From Massilia cavernae (lineage in GTDB: Bacteria > Pseudomonadota > Gammaproteobacteria > Burkholderiales > Burkholderiaceae_D): DNA of 64,000 nucleotides. Made by a program: the position numbers and the translations under genes. How positions within the stretch are numbered: the stretch's first letter is position 1; each line of letters begins with the position of its first letter. The stretch is from positions 1-64,000 of the forward strand of contig NZ_QYUP01000151.1 of assembly GCF_003590855.1 (NCBI RefSeq), given 5' to 3'. The notes under the pieces are model-generated. The model searched no databases, was not told the origin of the DNA, and saw only the letters and a program-made list of their open reading frames with translations. Shown here in pieces: positions 19,418-30,430 of this stretch.

Positions 19418-20224
19418 TTGAAAAAGCTTACTACCATGCTCGCCATCCCTGCCGTTGCGATCGTCGCGGCCATGTCCGGATGCACCATCGTCGATACCGG
19501 CGAAGTCGGCCTGCGCGTCAACTTCGACAAGACCATCGAACCGGAAGAGCGCGTGGCCGGCAGCTTCAACCAGACCTTCGTCGGCAAGATACTGACCTTC
19601 CCGGTCAAGGACGTCAGCGTCGACGTGCAGAACCTCACTCCCCTCGCCGCCGACAATTCGACGATGAAGGAATTCGACATCGCCGTCATCTACAACATCG
19701 CGCCCGCTTCGGTGTCGGACCTGTACATCAACAAGAGCCGCTCGTTCCACATGGTCGACGACACGGGCGACATCTACCTGATGCACTCGTATATCTACCA
19801 GACCGCGCGCAACGCGGTGTACAAGACCGCGCGCAAGTACGAGGCGCTGAACATGAACGACAACCGCGCCCAGATCGAGCAGGAAATCCAGAACACGATG
19901 GTCGCCACGCTGAACGAGGAAAAGCTGAGCGGCATCCTCATCTCGCAGGTCCGCGTGGGCAGCATGGTGCCGAGCGACGCGGTCAAGTCCAGCGCGGACA
20001 ACCTGGTGCGCGCCAAGAACGAAGAAAAGACCAAGGAAGTCGAAGTGCAGATCGCGCGCAAGGAAGCCGAGCGCATCGCGGCCCTGAACGCGAACGCAGG
20101 CGCGATCAGCTACATGCAGGCGCAGGCGCAAATGAAGATCGCCGAAGGCATCGCGGCGGGCAAAGTGCAAACGGTCGTGATTCCTTACGACTTCAAAGGC
20201 ATGGTCAACGTCAGCGCGAAATAA
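19418..20224 (+). CDS. SPFH/prohibitin-domain lipoprotein
   Basis: A 268-residue protein. The N-terminal signal KKLTTMLAIPAVAIVAAMSGC gives a lipidated Cys. An SPFH domain follows (VDTGEVGLRVNFDKTIEPEERVAG ... AVIYNIAP), then a helical region with KNEEKTKEVEVQIARKEAERIAAL, the coiled coil typical of HflK/C and stomatin relatives. I choose a TTG start at 19418 because GGAAAGAAAG lies just upstream and it yields a standard signal peptide. ATG 19376 would add 14 basic residues with no ribosome site. Confidence 0.75.
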   Translation: MKKLTTMLAIPAVAIVAAMSGCTIVDTGEVGLRVNFDKTIEPEERVAGSFNQTFVGKILTFPVKDVSVDVQNLTPLAADNSTMKEFDIAVIYNIAPASVSDLYINKSRSFHMVDDTGDIYLMHSYIYQTARNAVYKTARKYEALNMNDNRAQIEQEIQNTMVATLNEEKLSGILISQVRVGSMVPSDAVKSSADNLVRAKNEEKTKEVEVQIARKEAERIAALNANAGAISYMQAQAQMKIAEGIAAGKVQTVVIPYDFKGMVNVSAK

Positions 20225-20317
20225 GCCGATAGCCGCGGGGCGGATCCGAACAACTGTCCGCTCCCCGGAATCTTGAAGTATCATTAACTTCTCTCCATTC
20301 CGAGCGAGCTGCCGACC

Positions 20318-21838
20318 ATGTCCACGCCACTGCCGATTGCCAAGAGCACCGCTTCCTCCCCGCCACTCGTCCTCGGCCTCCTGCCCAACCTGGTCAACCG
20401 CCACGGCTGCATCACCGGCGCCACCGGCACCGGCAAGACCGTGACCCTGCAGCTCATTGCGCAATCGCTGTCCGACATCGGTGTGCCGGTCTTCATGGCC
20501 GACGTCAAAGGCGACCTGTCAGGCATGGCCAAGGCGGGATCGCTGTCGGAAAAAATGGGCAAGCGGATCGAGGCGCTGGCCATCGACGAACCGAAATGGG
20601 CAGGCTGCCCGGTCACGTTCTGGGACGTGTTCGGCGAACAGGGCCATCCTGTGCGCGCCACCATCTCGGACCTCGGCCCCCTGCTCCTGGCGCGCATGCT
20701 CAACCTGAACGACACCCAGGAAGGCGTGCTGCAGCTGGTCTTCAAGATCGCCGACGACAACGGCATGCTGCTGCTCGACACGCGCGACCTGCGCACGATG
20801 CTGCAGCACGTGGGCGACAACGCGGCCCAGTTCCGCACCGAATACGGCAACATTTCGGCGGCCAGCGTCGGCACGATCCAGCGCGGCCTGATCGCCATCG
20901 AGGAGCAAGGCGGCGACAAGTTCTTCGGTGAGCCGATGCTCAACATCGATGACCTGGTCCAGACCGACTCGCGCGGCAAGGGCATCATCAACATCCTCAC
21001 CGCGGACAAGCTGATGAACGCGCCGCGGCTGTACTCGGTGTTCCTGCTGTGGATGCTGTCGGAGCTGTTCGAGAACCTGCCCGAGGTGGGAGACGTGGAC
21101 AAGCCGAAGCTGGTGTTCTTCTTCGACGAGGCGCACCTGCTGTTCGACGAAGCGCCCAAGGCGCTGCAGCAGAAGATTGAACAGGTGGTACGCCTGATCC
21201 GATCGAAAGGCGTGGGCGTGTTCTTCGTCACCCAGAACCCGCTCGACATCCCGGAGACGGTGCTGGGCCAGATGGGCAACCGCGTGCAGCACGCGCTGCG
21301 CGCCTACACGCCGCGCGACCAGAAGGCCGTCAAGGCCGCCGCCGAGACCTTCCGCCCCAACCCAGCCATCGATACGGCGCAGGTCATCACCGAGCTTGGC
21401 GTGGGCGAAGCGCTGGTCTCCTTCCTCGACGAGAAGGGCCGGCCCAACGTGGTGGAACGCGCCTTCATCCTGCCGCCCGCATCGCAGATCGGGCCGATCG
21501 ACGCGGCCGAGCGCAAGGAGGTCATGTCGAAATCGGTGGTGGCGGGCGTGTACGACAAGCCGGTAGACAGGGAATCGGCGCACGAGATCATCACGGCGCG
21601 CGTCGCGGCAGCGGCCAGCGAAACCGCGGCAGCGGCGGAAGCTGCGGAAGCCGCCAAGCCAAAGCCGGCGCAGGAAGATTCGTCGGTTGGGGGAATGCTG
21701 GGCGGCCTGTTTGGCAGCTCCAGCAAGCGCGAGTCGCCGGTTCAGGCGCTGATGAAGTCGGCGGCGCGAAGCATCGGCTCGCAGGTCGGGCGCGAGATCA
21801 TTCGCGGGGTGCTGGGGTCGATCCTGAAGAAGCGGTGA
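20318..21838 (+). CDS. HerA-like ATPase (DUF853, YjgR-type)
   Basis: A 506-residue P-loop ATPase. Walker A GATGTGKT is at residues 34-41, and Walker B in [12 protein letters not shown] near 265-276. [29 protein letters not shown] is the arginine-finger region typical of HerA/FtsK-superfamily members (quoted in two parts of 20 or fewer in the protein). An Ala-rich linker and a glycine-rich segment lie near the C-terminus. Family members are soluble, and their cellular role is not well defined. Confidence 0.9.
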   Translation: MSTPLPIAKSTASSPPLVLGLLPNLVNRHGCITGATGTGKTVTLQLIAQSLSDIGVPVFMADVKGDLSGMAKAGSLSEKMGKRIEALAIDEPKWAGCPVTFWDVFGEQGHPVRATISDLGPLLLARMLNLNDTQEGVLQLVFKIADDNGMLLLDTRDLRTMLQHVGDNAAQFRTEYGNISAASVGTIQRGLIAIEEQGGDKFFGEPMLNIDDLVQTDSRGKGIINILTADKLMNAPRLYSVFLLWMLSELFENLPEVGDVDKPKLVFFFDEAHLLFDEAPKALQQKIEQVVRLIRSKGVGVFFVTQNPLDIPETVLGQMGNRVQHALRAYTPRDQKAVKAAAETFRPNPAIDTAQVITELGVGEALVSFLDEKGRPNVVERAFILPPASQIGPIDAAERKEVMSKSVVAGVYDKPVDRESAHEIITARVAAAASETAAAAEAAEAAKPKPAQEDSSVGGMLGGLFGSSSKRESPVQALMKSAARSIGSQVGREIIRGVLGSILKKR

Positions 21839-21868
21839 TCTGCCGAGGCACCGCGGCACCTTCCAGAA

Positions 21869-22009
21869 TCAGGACGCTTCCCGGTCGAAGTCCGCGAAGA
21901 CGTCAGTGGCGTCTCGGAAGCGTCCCTCTTCAATCTCGCGTGTACCCAGCGCGAGAAGCGCCAAAAGTGCCAACGCTTGTTGCCATCGCTCGTCGGTCAT
22001 ATCATCCAT
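21869..22009 (-). CDS. 46-residue protein resembling the tail of Phd/YefM-type antitoxins
   Basis: A small ORF, MDDMTDERWQQ ... LALGTREIEEGRF ... DVFADFDREAS, with CTGGAAAGAC upstream. The ALLALGTREIEEGR-F-DVFADF pattern resembles the C-terminal toxin-binding helix of Phd/YefM antitoxins. No DNA-binding part and no toxin gene lie beside it. It could be a remnant or a free-standing small protein. It sits between the HerA-like gene and the GNAT gene. Confidence 0.4.
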   Translation of the reverse strand: MDDMTDERWQQALALLALLALGTREIEEGRFRDATDVFADFDREAS

Positions 22010-22027
22010 TGCAGTGTCTTTCCAGGA

Positions 22028-22705
22028 TCACACGCGGCAAACAACCCGTACCGGCGTTTCCTTGTAGTCCCTGAACCCCATCTTTAAGTAGAGTCCATGC
22101 GCACCCTCGTTGTTTCGCATGACATGCAGGAACGGCGTTTCGCCGCGCATCAGCTGGCGGTACACCAGCTTCGCCATCAGCTTGCGCGCATAGCCCCGCC
22201 CCTGGAAATCAGGATGCGTGCACACGCCGCTGATCTCGCGCAGCCCTTCCGCCGCCATCCGCTCGCCGGCCATCGCCACCAGGCGGCCATCCTCGAAGTA
22301 GCCGAAGTATTCGCCCAGCTCGGGCGTGCGCAGGCCGAAGGGCCCCGGCTTGGTCAGCATCGCCAGGTCGAACGCCTGCTGCGCGTGTTCGGGACCGAGC
22401 GGAATGGCGTCCAGCGCCTCTTCCGCCAGCAGCGCCGGTGCGTCCCATACCATGCGGTACATGGTCGCTTCCGCTTCGATGCGCCAGCCTTCCGGTGCGG
22501 GGCCGGTCCAGCCGTCACAGTAAAAATGTTCGCCCGGTTCGCAGAACGGCGTCAGCGCGGCGAAGTTGGGGTGTTCGACATCGGGGAAGCCGACGATCGG
22601 CGAGAAGCCGATCGCATAGCGGCGCGCGTCGCCGGTTCCACTCGAATACTTCGCATGTGGGCCGGTCAGCGAGGCCCAGAAAATGTTATCCAGCAGCTTG
22701 TTCAT
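22028..22705 (-). CDS. GNAT-family N-acetyltransferase
   Basis: A 225-residue protein whose C-terminal half is a GNAT fold: GRLVAMAGERM (beta strands), the acetyl-CoA loop SGVCTHPDFQGRGYARKLM with Q-x-x-G-x-G/A, and NNEGAHGLYLKMGFRDY. The N-terminal 110 residues are less conserved and may bind the substrate. The ATG abuts the stop of the upstream glyoxalase-type gene, so the two are translated together. Acceptor unknown. Confidence 0.9.
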   Translation of the reverse strand: MNKLLDNIFWASLTGPHAKYSSGTGDARRYAIGFSPIVGFPDVEHPNFAALTPFCEPGEHFYCDGWTGPAPEGWRIEAEATMYRMVWDAPALLAEEALDAIPLGPEHAQQAFDLAMLTKPGPFGLRTPELGEYFGYFEDGRLVAMAGERMAAEGLREISGVCTHPDFQGRGYARKLMAKLVYRQLMRGETPFLHVMRNNEGAHGLYLKMGFRDYKETPVRVVCRV

Positions 22706-23068
22706 TTACTCGTTGGTCTCGCAAAAGCGGAATCGGTTGCCGAATGGGTCGGTGACTTCCATCGTCCGCCCCCACGGCACTTCGTGGATCGACGGCCTGG
22801 CGTAACTATAGCGTTTGGCCGTGAGTTCGGCGTGAAGTTCCGAAATGCCTTCGAGCGGCACGTAGCTGGTGGAGCCGGGCGTAGCGTCGCCGTGATGTTC
22901 GGAGAGGTGCAGCACCAGCTCGCCCCGCCTGATTTGCGCATAGAGCGGAAGTGTGTCCTCGAAGCGGTGCTCCCACTCCAGCGTGAAGCCGAGGAAGTCG
23001 AGATAGAACTCCTTGGCCTTCTGCTCCGAGAAAATGCGGATGATGGGAATCGGTGGCGATAAGTTCAC
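22706..23068 (-). CDS. Glyoxalase/bleomycin-resistance superfamily protein
   Basis: A 120-residue VOC-fold protein with the paired beta-alpha-beta-beta-beta layout: PIIRIFSEQKAKEFYLDFLGF in the first module and ELHAELTAKRYSYARPSIHE in the second. It ends with the characteristic VTDPFGNRFRFCE. The family includes glyoxalases, dioxygenases and drug-binding proteins, and the exact activity cannot be told. Forms an operon with the GNAT gene. Confidence 0.9.
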   Translation of the reverse strand: MNLSPPIPIIRIFSEQKAKEFYLDFLGFTLEWEHRFEDTLPLYAQIRRGELVLHLSEHHGDATPGSTSYVPLEGISELHAELTAKRYSYARPSIHEVPWGRTMEVTDPFGNRFRFCETNE

Positions 23069-23350
23069 TGCATCTCCTCGAAAATATTAACAATCACACA
23101 GCATACAACAGGCTCGGTGAGATGCGATCGATGCGTACCAGGTTTCAGCATCGCGCCAAAACCAGCCGTTCAACAAGTTGGTATTTCGTCTCCATTTTGT
23201 TGCGCGCCAGCATCGTTTCCTTGACATTCTCACAGCACGAATTCGCTTTTCCGAAGTAAGGAATGTCCTTTTCCCGCAGCCCGGCGTAACTTAAGGCTAT
23301 GCACAGTGCATTTTTCCCGGTGCTGGGCGCGTCAATAGAAAGATTGCAAG

Positions 23351-25045
23351 ATGAGACTCTCCGATTTGAAAATAGGAATCCGCCTCGGTGGAGCCTTTGC
23401 GGCCGTCGTGCTCCTGATGGGCGCCATGGTCGCCGTCGGCCTGTGGGAACTGTCGCGGATCGCCGACGCCAAGGCCGAAATGAAAGGCGCCGCGTACAAG
23501 CAGCAGCTTGCCGACGCGTGGCTCAAGGGTGTCGCGACCAACGCGGTCCGCACCTTCGCCAAAGTGAAAACCGGCAGCGCCGAGGACCAGCAATTCTTCG
23601 ACACGGAGATGAAAAAGGTCAGCGCGCGCATCACCGACATCCAGAAGGAGCTCGAACCGCTGATCCAGAGCGAGCAAGGGAAGCGCCTGTTCGCGGACGT
23701 CTCCACCAGGCGCAAGACCTATTCCTCCATCCGCGACACCAGCTTCGCGCTGAAAGCCAATCCCGCCGCCACTCAGGCCGACCTCGACAGCATGGTGAAC
23801 GGCAAAATGGTTCCGGCCATGAACGCCTACATCGACTCCGTCGAACAGGTGGCACGCTACCAGAAGTCCTTGTTCGACAAAGCCGATGCCACCATCGACG
23901 CAGTGTACGCACGCGCGGTCCAGCGCCTGATCGCGCTCGGCGCGGCAGCGATCGTCCTGGGCAGCGTACTGGCGTGGCTGCTTTCGCGCAGCATCACCCG
24001 ACCGCTGGCGAAGGCCGTCACCCTGGCGCAGACTGTTGCGAACGGCGACCTGCGCACCCAGATCGAGCCGGGCTCGCGCGATGAAGTTGGCCAGCTGCTT
24101 GCGGCCCTGCGCCGCATGAACGACAGCCTGCTGAAGACGGTGATGGAAGTCCAAACCGGCACCGGCATGATCACCACCGCATCGCAGGAAATCGCCGCCG
24201 GCAACCTTGACCTGTCCGCGCGGACCGAGCAACAGGCAGGTTCGCTGGAAGAGACGGCGTCGTCGATGGAAGAACTCACCAGCACCGTCAAGCAGAACGC
24301 AGACAACGCGCGCCAGGCGAATGCGCTGGCGGTGTCGGCATCGGAAGTGGCGGTCAAGGGCGGCGTGGTGGTGTCCGAGGTCGTGAACACGATGTCATCG
24401 ATTAACCAGTCGTCGCGCAAGATCGTCGACATTATCGGCGTCATTGACGGCATCGCCTTCCAGACCAACATCCTGGCGCTGAACGCTGCGGTTGAAGCAG
24501 CCCGCGCGGGCGAACAGGGCCGCGGCTTCGCGGTAGTGGCGGCGGAGGTGCGCAACCTGGCGCAACGTTCGGCGGCTGCGGCCAAGGAGATCAAGACACT
24601 GATTAACGATTCGGTCGAAAAGGTCGACGCCGGCGGCAAGCTGGTGGACCAGGCCGGCGCCACAATGGCGGAGATCGTCGCGTCGATCACGCGCGTCACC
24701 GACATCATGTCGGAAATCGCGTCGGCGAGCATCGAGCAAACCTCGGGCATCGAGCAGATCAACCAGGCCATCAGCCAGATGGACGAGGTGACGCAGCAGA
24801 ACGCGGCGCTGGTGGAGGAAGCGGCAGCTGCGGCGGGATCGCTGCAGGAACAGGCGGCGGCACTGGCGGAAGTGGTCAGCGTTTTCAAGGTGGGCGATGC
24901 CGCGCACCTTGCCGCGGCGCCCGCGCGCAAGCCGGCCGCGAAACTGGCGGCTGTCAAACCTGCCGCACGCGCGCCAGCCGATGGGGGAAAGCCCCGCAAG
25001 CTGGCAGCGGCGAACGGCGCGGCATCCGACTGGGAAGAATTCTAG
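23351..25045 (+). CDS. Methyl-accepting chemotaxis protein
   Basis: A 564-residue inner-membrane chemoreceptor. Transmembrane segments lie at about 13-33 and 195-213. Between them is a helical periplasmic sensor of the four-helix-bundle type. A HAMP domain follows ([20 protein letters not shown]), then a long cytoplasmic signalling hairpin. The tip contains [16 protein letters not shown] and [15 protein letters not shown]. The last residues, DWEEF, look like the CheR/CheB-tethering pentapeptide found on high-abundance receptors. Ligand unknown. Confidence 0.95.
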   Translation: MRLSDLKIGIRLGGAFAAVVLLMGAMVAVGLWELSRIADAKAEMKGAAYKQQLADAWLKGVATNAVRTFAKVKTGSAEDQQFFDTEMKKVSARITDIQKELEPLIQSEQGKRLFADVSTRRKTYSSIRDTSFALKANPAATQADLDSMVNGKMVPAMNAYIDSVEQVARYQKSLFDKADATIDAVYARAVQRLIALGAAAIVLGSVLAWLLSRSITRPLAKAVTLAQTVANGDLRTQIEPGSRDEVGQLLAALRRMNDSLLKTVMEVQTGTGMITTASQEIAAGNLDLSARTEQQAGSLEETASSMEELTSTVKQNADNARQANALAVSASEVAVKGGVVVSEVVNTMSSINQSSRKIVDIIGVIDGIAFQTNILALNAAVEAARAGEQGRGFAVVAAEVRNLAQRSAAAAKEIKTLINDSVEKVDAGGKLVDQAGATMAEIVASITRVTDIMSEIASASIEQTSGIEQINQAISQMDEVTQQNAALVEEAAAAAGSLQEQAAALAEVVSVFKVGDAAHLAAAPARKPAAKLAAVKPAARAPADGGKPRKLAAANGAASDWEEF

Positions 25046-25082
25046 AACGCGGCCCGGGAGGAGTTCCACGCGAGTCTCATCG

Positions 25083-25110
25083 CGCCGCCTGCGGGCGGCG
25101 TTTTCGTTTT
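25083..25110 (+). terminator. Intrinsic terminator after the chemoreceptor gene
   Basis: CGCCGCC (25083-25089), loop TGCG, GGCGGCG (25094-25100), then TTTTCGTTTT. It lies 38 nt past the stop codon. Confidence 0.85.
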
Positions 25111-25847
25111 CAGAAGCGCTCGTAATCCTGCAGGTAGCGCCACTGCCCCGACGGCAGCCCGGCCATCGGCAGGCGGCCGATGCGGATGCGCTTCATGCCG
25201 ACCACCTTCAGGTTCACCATGCGGCACATGTGCTCCAGCTGGCCCGGCTTGACCGCCTTGGCGGCGAAGCGCAGGCGCGTTTCGTTCTGCCAGCTGACCT
25301 TCATCGGCGGGATCGGCTTGCCGTTGTACGGCAGGCCGTGGTTGAGCAGCGCCAGCCCGCCTTCGCTGATCGTGCCCGACACTTCGACGATGTACTCGTT
25401 CTCGACGCGCATGCCCTCTTCCACCAGCTTGCGCGCCACGCGGAAGTCCTGCGTGTAGACGACAAGCCCGCTGGCCATCGTTTCGAGAGGCGATGCGATG
25501 GTCAGGTTATTGGTATGGCGCTTCAGGAAGCGCATCGGCCTTCCATGATCGGCAGGCACCAGTGTCTCCGCCGTCACCAAGCTCATTGCCGGCTTGCCGT
25601 CGGTGCCGATGCCCGCGTTGTAGCCGGCCGGCTTGTGCAGCAGGATGGTGACCGGCGGGATTTCCTCCGCGGTGGCGTCGGGATGCAGTATGACGTCCTG
25701 CTCGTCCAGCACGCGCATGCCGGGATCTTCCGCCACCACGCCATCGACGCTTACCCAGCCGCCCGCGATGTAGCGCTCGGCCTCTGCGCGCGAGCAGGGA
25801 ATCATTTCAGCCACGCGCTTGGCCAGGCGGATCGAGGAATCGGTCAT
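25110..25847 (-). CDS. RsuA/RluF-type pseudouridine synthase homologue with altered active site
   Basis: A 245-residue protein with an N-terminal S4 RNA-binding domain (RLAKRVAEMIPCSRAEAERYI ... GWVSVDG) and a pseudouridine synthase domain (ILLHKPAGYNAGIG). In active family members the motif G-R-L-D-x-x-S/T-x-G-L carries the catalytic Asp. Here the aligned segment reads SPLETMASGLVVYTQD, so Glu replaces Asp and the preceding Gly-Arg is also lost. I checked the codon (GAA). It may be inactive on U or work as an RNA-binding protein. The start at 25847 gives MTDSSIRL and leaves 4 nt to ltaE. Confidence 0.85.
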   Translation of the reverse strand: MTDSSIRLAKRVAEMIPCSRAEAERYIAGGWVSVDGVVAEDPGMRVLDEQDVILHPDATAEEIPPVTILLHKPAGYNAGIGTDGKPAMSLVTAETLVPADHGRPMRFLKRHTNNLTIASPLETMASGLVVYTQDFRVARKLVEEGMRVENEYIVEVSGTISEGGLALLNHGLPYNGKPIPPMKVSWQNETRLRFAAKAVKPGQLEHMCRMVNLKVVGMKRIRIGRLPMAGLPSGQWRYLQDYERF

Positions 25848-25851
25848 GGGC

Positions 25852-26877
25852 TTATTGCCAGTCTTTGAAAAATGCGGTGAATACGGAAATGGTGCGTTCG
25901 ACGTCGGCCGCGCTGACGTCGAGGTGGGTGACCAGGCGCATGCGCGGGCCGACCGTGGCGCGGATCTGCTCGCGTTCGAGCGCGGCGCGCAGCGGTTCAC
26001 AGGCGGCAGCCGGAATGTCGAGCCAGAAGATGTTGGTCTGCGGGGCTGCGATGATCCTGATCGCCTCGATCGACGCGAGGCCCTTCGCCAGCGCGGCCGC
26101 GTTCACATGGTCTTCCGCAAGGCGTTCGATGTTGTGCTCCAGGGCGTACAGGCCCGCAGCCGCGAGGATGCCGGCCTGGCGCATGCCGCCGCCCAGCATC
26201 TTGCGCCAGCGCTTGCCCTGCTCGATGAACTTCTTCGGTCCGCACAGCACCGAGCCGACCGGCGCGCCCAGGCCTTTCGACAGGCAGACCGACACGGTGT
26301 CGAAACCGGCGGTCGCTTCGCGCAGGCTGATGCCCTGCTTTACCGCCGCATTGCAGATGCGTGCGCCGTCCAGGTGTGTCACCAGGCCGCGCTCGTGCGC
26401 CAGGCGGGTGGCCGCTGCGATGTAATCGGTGCCGAGCACGCGGCCGCCGATGGTGTTTTCCAGCGCCAGCACGCGGGTGCGGGCGAAGTGGATGTCGTCC
26501 GGCTTGATGTAGGCCTCGATGTTGGCCAGCGCGATGCTGCCGTCCGGCTGGTTGGCGATCGGCTGCGGCTGGATGCTGCCGAGGACCGCGGCGCCGCCGC
26601 CTTCGTACTTGAAGGTGTGCGCTTCCTGGCCGACCAGGTATTCGTCGCCGCGGCCGCAATGGACCATCAGCGCGATCAGGTTGGTCTGGGTGCCCGAGGG
26701 TGCAAACAGGGCGGCCTCGTAGCCGAACATTTCAGCCGCAGTGTCCTGCAGGCGGTTGACGGTGGGGTCGTCGCCGTACACGTCGTCGCCAACCTCGGCA
26801 CCCTGCATGGCGGCGCGCATCGCGCTTGACGGTTGGGTGACGGTGTCGCTACGCAGGTCGATCCAGTGTTCGCTCAT
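25852..26877 (-). CDS. ltaE: Low-specificity L-threonine aldolase
   Basis: A 341-residue PLP enzyme splitting L-threonine or L-allo-threonine into glycine and acetaldehyde. LRSDTVTQPSSAMRAAM is the N-terminal signature. HLDGARICNAAV and the PLP-lysine site VSVCLSKGLGAPVGSVL are present. Normal length. It lies just upstream of the pseudouridine-synthase homologue in the same direction. Confidence 0.95.
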   Translation of the reverse strand: MSEHWIDLRSDTVTQPSSAMRAAMQGAEVGDDVYGDDPTVNRLQDTAAEMFGYEAALFAPSGTQTNLIALMVHCGRGDEYLVGQEAHTFKYEGGGAAVLGSIQPQPIANQPDGSIALANIEAYIKPDDIHFARTRVLALENTIGGRVLGTDYIAAATRLAHERGLVTHLDGARICNAAVKQGISLREATAGFDTVSVCLSKGLGAPVGSVLCGPKKFIEQGKRWRKMLGGGMRQAGILAAAGLYALEHNIERLAEDHVNAAALAKGLASIEAIRIIAAPQTNIFWLDIPAAACEPLRAALEREQIRATVGPRMRLVTHLDVSAADVERTISVFTAFFKDWQ

Positions 26878-26895
26878 CTTGTTCGTCTCTTGGTG

Positions 26896-27789
26896 TTATT
26901 CGGCCGCCGACATGGTTTCGGCTTCGGCCAGTTTCTCGCTGTAGAAGCGCTCGCCCATTTCTTCCAGGCCGAGCGTCGCAAGCACTTCCTGCAGGCGTTC
27001 GGTCGGACGCTTGCGCGGCAGATTCTTGTAGCTTGCGATTATCAGTTCGTTCTTCATCGAGTGCTCCCAGCCTACCAGCTCGGTCACGTTGACCTGGTAG
27101 CCGTGCGCTTCGAGTTGCAGGCAGCGCAGCACGTTGGTGACCTGGCTGCCGAATTCGCGCGTGTGCAGCGGGTGGCGCCAGATTTCGGTGAGCGCACTCT
27201 TGCCAAGGTCCTTGCCCTTGTTCTTGCGAAGGACGCTGGCCACTTCGGCCTGGCAGCACGGAACCAGCACCATGAACTTGGCGTGCTTCTTGAGCGCGAA
27301 GTCGATGGCGTCGTCGGTGGCGGTGTTGCAGGCATGGAGCGCGGTGACGATGTCGATCCGCTCCGGCAGCTGGTTCGACCTGGTCGATTCGGCCACCGAC
27401 AGGTTCAGGAAGGACATGCCGGGGAAGCCCAGCTTGCGCGCCAGCTCGGTCGACTTCTGCACCAGCTCTTCGCGCGTCTCGATGCCGTAGATGTGCGAGC
27501 CGTCGTCCAGCCCCTTGAAGAACAGGTCGTACAGGATGAAGCCGAGGTAGGACTTGCCGGCGCCATGGTCGACCAGCGACACGCCAGGGTGATCCTGCTG
27601 GACTTCCTTGAGCAGCGGCTCGATGAACTGGTACAGGTGGTAGACCTGCTTGAGCTTGCGGCGGCTGTCCTGGTTAAGCTTGCCGTCGCGGGTGAGGATG
27701 TGCAGTTCTTGCAGCAGTTCGACGGACTGGCCGGGACGAACCTCCGGCGGCAGGACGATGGCCTGCGGTTTGGTGTCAGCGCGCTTCAT
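26896..27789 (-). CDS. Class I SAM-dependent methyltransferase
   Basis: A 297-residue protein with a Rossmann methyltransferase domain. Motif I reads VSLVDHGAGKSYLGFIL, with YGIETREELVQKS as the acidic motif II, followed by DIVTALHACNTATDDAI and VLVPCCQAEVA. The H-A-C and P-C-C motifs are typical of the METTL25/RRNAD-like group. Target not known; related proteins modify RNA or proteins. Its start overlaps iscX by 14 nt, so it may be read from the isc operon. Confidence 0.85.
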   Translation of the reverse strand: MKRADTKPQAIVLPPEVRPGQSVELLQELHILTRDGKLNQDSRRKLKQVYHLYQFIEPLLKEVQQDHPGVSLVDHGAGKSYLGFILYDLFFKGLDDGSHIYGIETREELVQKSTELARKLGFPGMSFLNLSVAESTRSNQLPERIDIVTALHACNTATDDAIDFALKKHAKFMVLVPCCQAEVASVLRKNKGKDLGKSALTEIWRHPLHTREFGSQVTNVLRCLQLEAHGYQVNVTELVGWEHSMKNELIIASYKNLPRKRPTERLQEVLATLGLEEMGERFYSEKLAEAETMSAAE

Positions 27790-27970
27790 CGATCCACGCC
27801 TGCTGAATCGCTTCCAGTACTTTCTCGCCGCCGCGCGTGCGGTCGTCGTCGAAGCCTTCCAGTTCCACTACCCAGTTGTGCAGGTCGACGAAGCGGACGG
27901 CCGCCGGATCGATGTCCGGGAGCTTGTCGTACAGCGCTTCGGCGATCGCCGCGATATCGGTCCACTTCAT
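27776..27970 (-). CDS. iscX: Fe-S assembly protein IscX
   Basis: A 64-residue acidic protein (MKWTDIAAIAEALYDKLPDI, FVDLHNWVVELEGFDDD). IscX binds IscS and iron and tunes cluster assembly. Full length. Last gene of the isc operon, 12 nt after fdx. Confidence 0.96.
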   Translation of the reverse strand: MKWTDIAAIAEALYDKLPDIDPAAVRFVDLHNWVVELEGFDDDRTRGGEKVLEAIQQAWIDEAR

Positions 27971-27982
27971 GGCCAGCTCCGG

Positions 27983-28324
27983 TCAGTGGCTTTTTTCAGC
28001 CGCGTGATTGATGGTGTACTTCGGCAGTTCGACCACCAGGTCCACGGTGCCGACGATGGCCTGGCACGACAGGCGCGATACGGGCTCCAGGCCCCAGGCG
28101 CGGTCGAGCAGGTCTTCCTCGCGCTCTTCCGGCTCGTTGAGCGAGTCGAACCCTTCGCGGATCAGTACGTGGCAGGTGGTGCAGGCGCACACGCGGTCGC
28201 AGGCGTGCTCGATCTCGATGTCGTTGTCGAGCAGGACGTCGCAGACCGACTGGCCGCTCGGCGCTTCGACGACGGCGCCTTCAGGGCAGAATTCCGGGTG
28301 TGGCAGGATGACGATTTGTGGCAC
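27983..28324 (-). CDS. fdx: ISC-system [2Fe-2S] ferredoxin
   Basis: A 113-residue adrenodoxin-type ferredoxin. Cluster ligands lie in EHACDRVCACTTCHV (C-x5-C-x2-C) and a fourth Cys in SRLSCQAIVG. It supplies electrons for cluster assembly on IscU. It follows hscA by 27 nt in the isc operon. Confidence 0.97.
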   Translation of the reverse strand: MPQIVILPHPEFCPEGAVVEAPSGQSVCDVLLDNDIEIEHACDRVCACTTCHVLIREGFDSLNEPEEREEDLLDRAWGLEPVSRLSCQAIVGTVDLVVELPKYTINHAAEKSH

Positions 28325-28351
28325 TGTGTTACCTCTTCAATTTGACTATGT

Positions 28352-30238
<1,887 letters not shown>

Positions 30239-30286
30239 GTGATTACCGATTTCTTTTTTTGTGTATTCCACCTGCGGCCTTAGCTA

Positions 30287-30392
30287 CGTCGTTCCCGCGA
30301 ATCCTCGGCGGCCCCGCGTGAACCCATGCGTCGCGTGAGTAGAGCCTCAGTATGGGTTACCGCAGGGCCGCCGAGGATTCGCGGGAACGACG
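30287..30392. repeat. 28-bp perfect inverted repeat between hscB and hscA
   Basis: Arms at 30287-30314 and 30365-30392 are perfect complements over 28 bp (CGTCGTTCCCGCGAATCCTC start). A second stem AACCCAT/ATGGGTT (30321-30327, 30352-30358) lies inside. In mRNA this would be a very stable two-tier hairpin within the isc transcript. The CGTTCCCGCGAA core resembles dispersed intergenic repeats of proteobacteria. Confidence 0.85.
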
Positions 30393-30430
30393 GCGGCGCG
30401 GACGATGCGGCGCTGTTGGCTATTCGGGCC

